Shown one piece after another: positions 13,829 to 17,698 of a stretch of DNA of 17,698 bases (its first letter is position 1; every line of letters starts with the position of its first letter). The position numbers were made by a program, and so were the translations under genes. Source of the DNA: Clostridia bacterium (GTDB lineage: Bacteria > Bacillota_A > Clostridia > Oscillospirales > CAG-272); NCBI GenBank assembly GCA_017632155.1, contig JAGBRZ010000094.1:1-17698 (forward strand). Reading direction: 5' to 3'. The notes beneath the pieces are model-generated. The model searched no databases. It saw nothing but the letters and a program-made list of their open reading frames with translations, and had not been told where the DNA came from.

Positions 13829-16084
13829 ATGAATTACAACGAAAACCAAAACCAGCGGACAAGCGATGCCTCCGCACCTCGCCGTCAGCCGGGCGATAAG
13901 GATAGGGCTGAACTCTTCCTTTCTTCATTACAGTTTATTTTGGCTCTGCCTCTCACACTGATCTATCTTGAATTGGTGGTTCGTATTGCTACTTTCAAAG
14001 AGATTGGCTCTTCATTTTTCGTCTATGCGATATTTTTCAGCATTGCGGGCGGAATGCTTATGGCTCTGCTTTGTACGCTTTTTGACCGCAAGGTGAATTA
14101 TGTCATCACTCTTGTGCTTTTGGCTCTGCCCACTGTCCTTTGTTCCATACAAATAGTGTATTCCGCGTTTTTCGGCGATTTCTTTGCGATTGGTATGCTT
14201 GGTATGGCAGGCAACCTTGCAGATTATATGGGCAACACCATTAAGGCGATATTTGCAAATCTGCATTGGATATTGATCTTATTTGTCCCATTTGTCCTTT
14301 TTGCAATTTTCGGCAGAGGTGTGATAGCTCCCGAACGGTCAAGCTGGATGCTCCGTGCCGTGTGTGCGGTTCTTTCCGTATGCTTCTTTATGCTCGGAAC
14401 ACTTTACGTTAATAAACACGACGAAGCGTTCGGAGATAAATTTGTTTACCGCGAAGGATTCTTGGTAAGGGATGCCATTGAAAGATTCGGAGTTATGACC
14501 ACTGCGCGTCTTGAACTTCAGTATATGATCTTCGGAATGCCCGAAGCGGATGTCGGTGATATTCCCGAAGTGCTTGAGGGCGAGATCACAACAGCCATTC
14601 AAGGCGGAGATATTTTTGCGCCGAAGGTGACGACAGCCCCCGAGACCGAGCCTGTAAGCCCGCCCGAAAGCGGAGAAGTTACGGGCGGATCGGAAGCTAC
14701 TGGCGAAGTGAGCGGCGAGCAGACAACTCCCACACCTCCCCCGCCTCCCGTTATTGACAGAAGCCCGCAACGCCTCGACATCGATTTTGACAAGCTGATT
14801 GCGGATGCAAAAGCCGCGGGCAAGAATAATCTTGCTAAGGCACACTCTTTCTTTGCCTCGCGCGCGGGTACGAACAAGCACGAGTACACGGGATATTTTG
14901 AGGGCAAAAACCTCATTTATATCACCGTTGAGGGCTGGGCTCCCGCCGCGATAAATGAAAAGCTGACCCCCACCCTTTATATGATGAAGAATGAGGGCTT
15001 CATTTTCAACAATTATTATTGCTCTCTTTGGGGAGGCAGTACCGCAACGGGCGAATATGCGAATATCACGGGTAATTTCTATTACAGTGCGGATTGCTTC
15101 TACAAGGACAAGAATGCATCTACCTATCAGAAATTTACTCTCGGAAATATCCTCCCGTCGCTCGGCTACGAATGCCACGCCTTCCACAATCACGGATACG
15201 ACTTTTATAACCGCGATATGACGCATCCGAATTTTGGATACGATTGGCACGCCGTCGGCAATTGGGATGTTCCTTTCACGGCTGCATGGCCCAAATCCGA
15301 TTACGAGCTTGCAAAGAATTCACTTTCATTTCTCAGCCTCAAAGAGCCGTTTCATCTATACTATATGACGACCTCGGGTCACGCGAACCAGACCTTTGTG
15401 GGCAACCGTCAGGCGGCAAAGCACAAGTCGCTTGTTATGGAGGTTCTCGGCAACGATTATAAAGAGGAGCTTTCGCTTTCATATATCGCCTGCCAGTACG
15501 AAGTCGAGCTTATGGTAAAGGCACTTTATGACGAGTGTGCGCGCCTCGGCATCCTCGAGGATACCGTTTTCGTTCTCGCACCCGACCATTTCCCCTATAA
15601 TCTTTCGGAAAAGACGGACGGTACAAACGAACGTGCGCTTGCCGAGATGTATGGACTGCCTGTAGACAATATCTATGCAAACTTCGATCTCTACCGTGCG
15701 CCGCTGGTCATCTGGTCGGCGTCGATGGAAGGTCCCGTCGAGATCGACAAGGTCTGCTCCGCGCCCGACATCCTTCCGACGATCCTTAATCTCTTTGGAG
15801 TGGAGTATGATTCCAGAGTCATTATCGGTCAGGATATTCTTGATCTTAATGCCGAGGGATTTGTCATACTCAACACCGACAAGGGCTATCATAACTTCGT
15901 CACGGATTACGGCGTATTTAACTTCAAAACCAAGAAGTTCACCGTTGCCGAGGGATTTAACGTCGATACTGCCGCTCTCGATGCATACGTTTCGCAAAAG
16001 CGAGATTATGCCTATAATCTGAGAACCTATTCGCCATATATCCTTGATAACGATTATTACAAGATCATATTCCCGAACGGATAA
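13829..16084 (+). CDS. LtaS-like lipoteichoic acid synthase family protein (membrane-anchored sulfatase fold)
   Basis: A 751-residue membrane protein. Hydrophobic segments near 30-52, 61-84, 90-113, 143-163 and 174-194 form the usual five-helix anchor. The extracellular sulfatase-fold domain (about 355-695) has the LtaS-type catalytic pattern: TVEGW (Glu368, metal), GGSTATGEYA with probable nucleophile Thr405, TTSGH (His518), and APDHFPY (Asp586, His587). LtaS enzymes transfer glycerol-phosphate from phosphatidylglycerol to a growing polymer outside the membrane. A long Pro/Thr/Glu/Gly-rich linker (about 262-310, with a run of five prolines) separates anchor and catalytic domain, longer than in classic LtaS. 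ATG with AAAAGGA eight bases upstream is chosen over a TTG three bases earlier. Family assignment is firm; the exact polymer is not. Confidence 0.88.
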   Translation: MNYNENQNQRTSDASAPRRQPGDKDRAELFLSSLQFILALPLTLIYLELVVRIATFKEIGSSFFVYAIFFSIAGGMLMALLCTLFDRKVNYVITLVLLALPTVLCSIQIVYSAFFGDFFAIGMLGMAGNLADYMGNTIKAIFANLHWILILFVPFVLFAIFGRGVIAPERSSWMLRAVCAVLSVCFFMLGTLYVNKHDEAFGDKFVYREGFLVRDAIERFGVMTTARLELQYMIFGMPEADVGDIPEVLEGEITTAIQGGDIFAPKVTTAPETEPVSPPESGEVTGGSEATGEVSGEQTTPTPPPPPVIDRSPQRLDIDFDKLIADAKAAGKNNLAKAHSFFASRAGTNKHEYTGYFEGKNLIYITVEGWAPAAINEKLTPTLYMMKNEGFIFNNYYCSLWGGSTATGEYANITGNFYYSADCFYKDKNASTYQKFTLGNILPSLGYECHAFHNHGYDFYNRDMTHPNFGYDWHAVGNWDVPFTAAWPKSDYELAKNSLSFLSLKEPFHLYYMTTSGHANQTFVGNRQAAKHKSLVMEVLGNDYKEELSLSYIACQYEVELMVKALYDECARLGILEDTVFVLAPDHFPYNLSEKTDGTNERALAEMYGLPVDNIYANFDLYRAPLVIWSASMEGPVEIDKVCSAPDILPTILNLFGVEYDSRVIIGQDILDLNAEGFVILNTDKGYHNFVTDYGVFNFKTKKFTVAEGFNVDTAALDAYVSQKRDYAYNLRTYSPYILDNDYYKIIFPNG

Positions 16085-16087
16085 AGC

Positions 16088-16120
16088 AAAACCGCCGTGC
16101 TGAAAAGCGCGGCGGTTTTA
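16088..16120 (+). terminator. Rho-independent terminator after the LtaS-like gene
   Basis: Stem AAAACCGCCGTGCT and AGCGCGGCGGTTTT (one T-G wobble) capped by a stable GAAA tetraloop at 16102-16105, beginning three bases after the stop. Confidence 0.93.
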
Positions 16121-16161
16121 TATTATTTAAATTAAATTAATACTTTTATTTATAATATATA

Positions 16162-16191
16162 TTGACATAAGCGGCAAATAAATGGTATAAT
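16162..16191 (+). promoter_or_regulatory. Near-ideal sigma-A promoter of the transglutaminase/DltA-like operon
   Basis: TTGACA at 16162-16167, an 18-base spacer, TATAAT at 16186-16191, with TGG directly before the -10 (extended -10). The leader is about 28 bases. The gap 16121-16226 is otherwise AT-rich without a visible gene. Confidence 0.85.
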
Positions 16192-16226
16192 AAACTATAA
16201 TGGATAATTATGCTTTGAGGTAATTT

Positions 16227-17222
16227 ATGAATAAAAGAATTTTGACATATATCGCGCTGTGCTTCTGTTTTTTGATGCTTTTCTCCTCCTGCACGGGCGA
16301 GAGCGTGACCGCCGAAGCGGGCGTTACCGATGCGTCCGTAATATCGGGCGTTGAGGGCTCGGAATTTGAAGAGGGATTCGATATTTCAACACTTAAAACT
16401 CTTGGAAAGCATACAATTTCGGTCATAGTTAACGGAAAGACGAAAAAATATACCGTTGAGATCGTTGACACGACTGCACCCGCGATCGAGGTTGGTGAGA
16501 TCCGCATCAACATCGGCGACGGCATTGCCTGGAAAAAGCAGGCAACCGTGACCGATAACTCAGACGGAAAAATTGATATTAAAGTTGATTCCTCCGCCGT
16601 AAACACAAGCGTAGCGGGTACTTACACCGTAACCTATACTGCAACGGATGAATCGGGCAACTCCTCGACCGCAACGGCTACCGTTATTGTCGGAACCAAA
16701 GAGGTCACCGAGGATATGCTCTACACCGAGATCGACCGTGTCATTGCGCAGATCATCAAGCCTGAAATGAACACCGAGGCGAAGGTTCGCACAATTTATG
16801 CTTACGTTCAGGATAGCATCAATTACGCATCGACCGCAAAGACCGACGATTTTGTTTATGCCGCATATATGGCGTTGTTTTCGTCCGGCACGGGCGACTG
16901 TTACAGCTACTTTGCCGCTTCAAAGGCGTTCTTTGAGCGTCTTGGAATTGAAAATATCGATATGAAGCGTGCTTCGGGCAGTGCTGCGGGCGAGCATTAT
17001 TGGAATCTCGTCAACATCGGCACAAAGGAAGCTCCGAAGTGGTATCATTACGATGCAAATCCCATCAGCGGTCAGTATTCCGTCAGCGGATGTTTGCTCA
17101 CCGACGCGCAGGTTGCGGCTTACGACACCTGGCGCGGCGAGGGCTACCGCAAGTATGATGCGACCGGTATTCCCGCAAGTGCCGCCGAGATCATCACCGA
17201 CATTCCCGAATTAAGAGGTTAA
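16227..17222 (+). CDS. Lipoprotein with Ig-like domain and transglutaminase-like domain
   Basis: A 331-residue exported lipoprotein. The signal segment has KR near its start and a lipobox ending FSSC with Cys22 as the lipid site. Residues about 82-155 (DTTAP..., TDNSDG, GTYTVTYTATDESGN) form an Ig-like domain of the DUF5011 kind. A shorter stretch before it (about 44-80) resembles the second half of another such domain. The C-terminal half is a transglutaminase-like cysteine domain with the triad Cys225 (GTGDCYSY), His257 (GEHYWN) and Asp276 (YHYDANP). Such domains cleave or cross-link peptides, and several act on cell-wall peptides. GAGGT before the ATG sets the start. The DltA-like gene begins two bases after its stop, so the two are coupled. 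Confidence 0.87.
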   Translation: MNKRILTYIALCFCFLMLFSSCTGESVTAEAGVTDASVISGVEGSEFEEGFDISTLKTLGKHTISVIVNGKTKKYTVEIVDTTAPAIEVGEIRINIGDGIAWKKQATVTDNSDGKIDIKVDSSAVNTSVAGTYTVTYTATDESGNSSTATATVIVGTKEVTEDMLYTEIDRVIAQIIKPEMNTEAKVRTIYAYVQDSINYASTAKTDDFVYAAYMALFSSGTGDCYSYFAASKAFFERLGIENIDMKRASGSAAGEHYWNLVNIGTKEAPKWYHYDANPISGQYSVSGCLLTDAQVAAYDTWRGEGYRKYDATGIPASAAEIITDIPELRG

Positions 17223-17224
17223 AA

Positions 17225-17698
17225 ATGAGAACAAATATACTTCAGTATCTTGAAGAAACCGCAGCCCGTATTCCCGAAAAGGTTTCCTTCTCGGACGGTA
17301 AGGACTCGGTTACCTTTGGTCAGTTATATAATGGTGCGTGTTCGATAGGCTCTTTCCTTGCTGAAAAGGGCTGCCGCCGCCGTGCAGTTGCCGTGCTTAT
17401 GGACAAGCATCCGCACGCTATCGTTACCTTTATGGGTATCATCTATTCGGGTGCGTATTACGTTGCACTTGATGCGCAGATGCCCTCGCTTCGTATGCAG
17501 ATGATTATCGATACCATCGATCCCGCATACGTCATCACAGACGAAAAGCACAGAAAGACTGCCGATGCGCTCGGCAGAGAAGTGCTGATCTATGACGATA
17601 TCGTGGATCACCTTGAAAACACCGCGCTTCTTGACAATATCCGCGCGCATCAGATCGACACCGATCCGATCTATGTTGTCTTCACCTCGGGCTCGACC
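17225..17698 (+). CDS. DltA-like AMP-forming adenylating enzyme, C-terminal part missing
   Basis: The first 158 codons of an ANL-superfamily adenylating enzyme. It opens MRTNILQYLEETAARIPEKV, has FGQLYNGACSIGSFL, AVLMDKHPHAIVTFMGIIYSG and YVALDAQMP, and is cut just at the TSGST start of the ATP-binding A3 motif. These features match stand-alone amino-acid adenylation proteins close to DltA, which activates D-alanine and loads it on a carrier protein for teichoic acid esterification; amino-acid choice cannot be read from this part. AAGAGGT in the last codons of the preceding gene serves as ribosome binding site. The nearby LtaS-like gene supports a role in modifying an envelope polymer. A carrier protein and an MBOAT acyltransferase gene would be expected to the right. 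Confidence 0.82.
   Translation, partial: MRTNILQYLEETAARIPEKVSFSDGKDSVTFGQLYNGACSIGSFLAEKGCRRRAVAVLMDKHPHAIVTFMGIIYSGAYYVALDAQMPSLRMQMIIDTIDPAYVITDEKHRKTADALGREVLIYDDIVDHLENTALLDNIRAHQIDTDPIYVVFTSGST

Noticed and set aside
14339..15250. 303-codon open frame on the minus strand inside the LtaS-like gene
   Set aside because: It overlaps the catalytic domain coding region with intact motifs on the plus strand; the opposite frame has no recognisable features.

Overview
The window looks like chromosome from a low-to-medium GC Gram-positive anaerobe of the class Clostridia (Bacillota), probably a gut or rumen lineage. Evidence: strong AAGGAG-type ribosome binding sites, sigma-A-type promoters often with an extended -10 TG, SpoVG, Hsp33, a DUF1846 protein, an LtaS-like lipoteichoic acid synthase, a PduL-type phosphotransacylase, and lipoproteins with acidic Thr/Glu-rich linkers. 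This placement is inferred from gene content; no marker gene such as 16S rRNA is present.

Left part (1-5060). A minus-strand operon reads pduL, an SGNH esterase and an Fe-S scaffold-like protein that runs off the left edge. A divergent promoter region separates it from two tandem paralogous substrate-binding lipoproteins that have no transporter permease or ATPase beside them. A 168-bp near-perfect palindrome (MITE-like, with 22-bp perfect terminal inverted repeats) sits directly on the stop codon of the second lipoprotein gene.

Middle (5031-11124). A two-gene holin/coiled-coil cassette resembling a phage lysis module lies on the minus strand, divergent from nth (endonuclease III). A dyad covers both predicted promoters. 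A four-segment membrane protein follows nth from a perfect sigma-A promoter whose -35 overlaps the nth stop codon. A bidirectional terminator then separates it from the minus-strand operon murC, methyltransferase, hslO. spoVG (+) and a YfcE/MJ0936-type phosphoesterase (-) follow as convergent single genes.

Right part (11228-17698). A three-gene operon encodes small proteins of unknown function, tightly coupled by overlaps. Next come a DUF1846 protein and an LtaS-like synthase 24 bases apart. The last unit, from a near-ideal promoter, is a transglutaminase-type lipoprotein translationally coupled to a DltA-like adenylating enzyme cut off at the right edge. LtaS-like synthase, transglutaminase lipoprotein and DltA-like ligase together suggest a cell-envelope polymer synthesis and modification locus that continues to the right.

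No rRNA, tRNA, CRISPR array or transposase gene was seen. Apart from the palindromic element, intergenic gaps are short and hold recognisable promoters or terminators. The best candidates for undescribed biology are the small-protein operon, the transglutaminase/DltA-like pair, the transporter-less lipoprotein pair, and the orphan holin cassette with its shared operator-like dyad.
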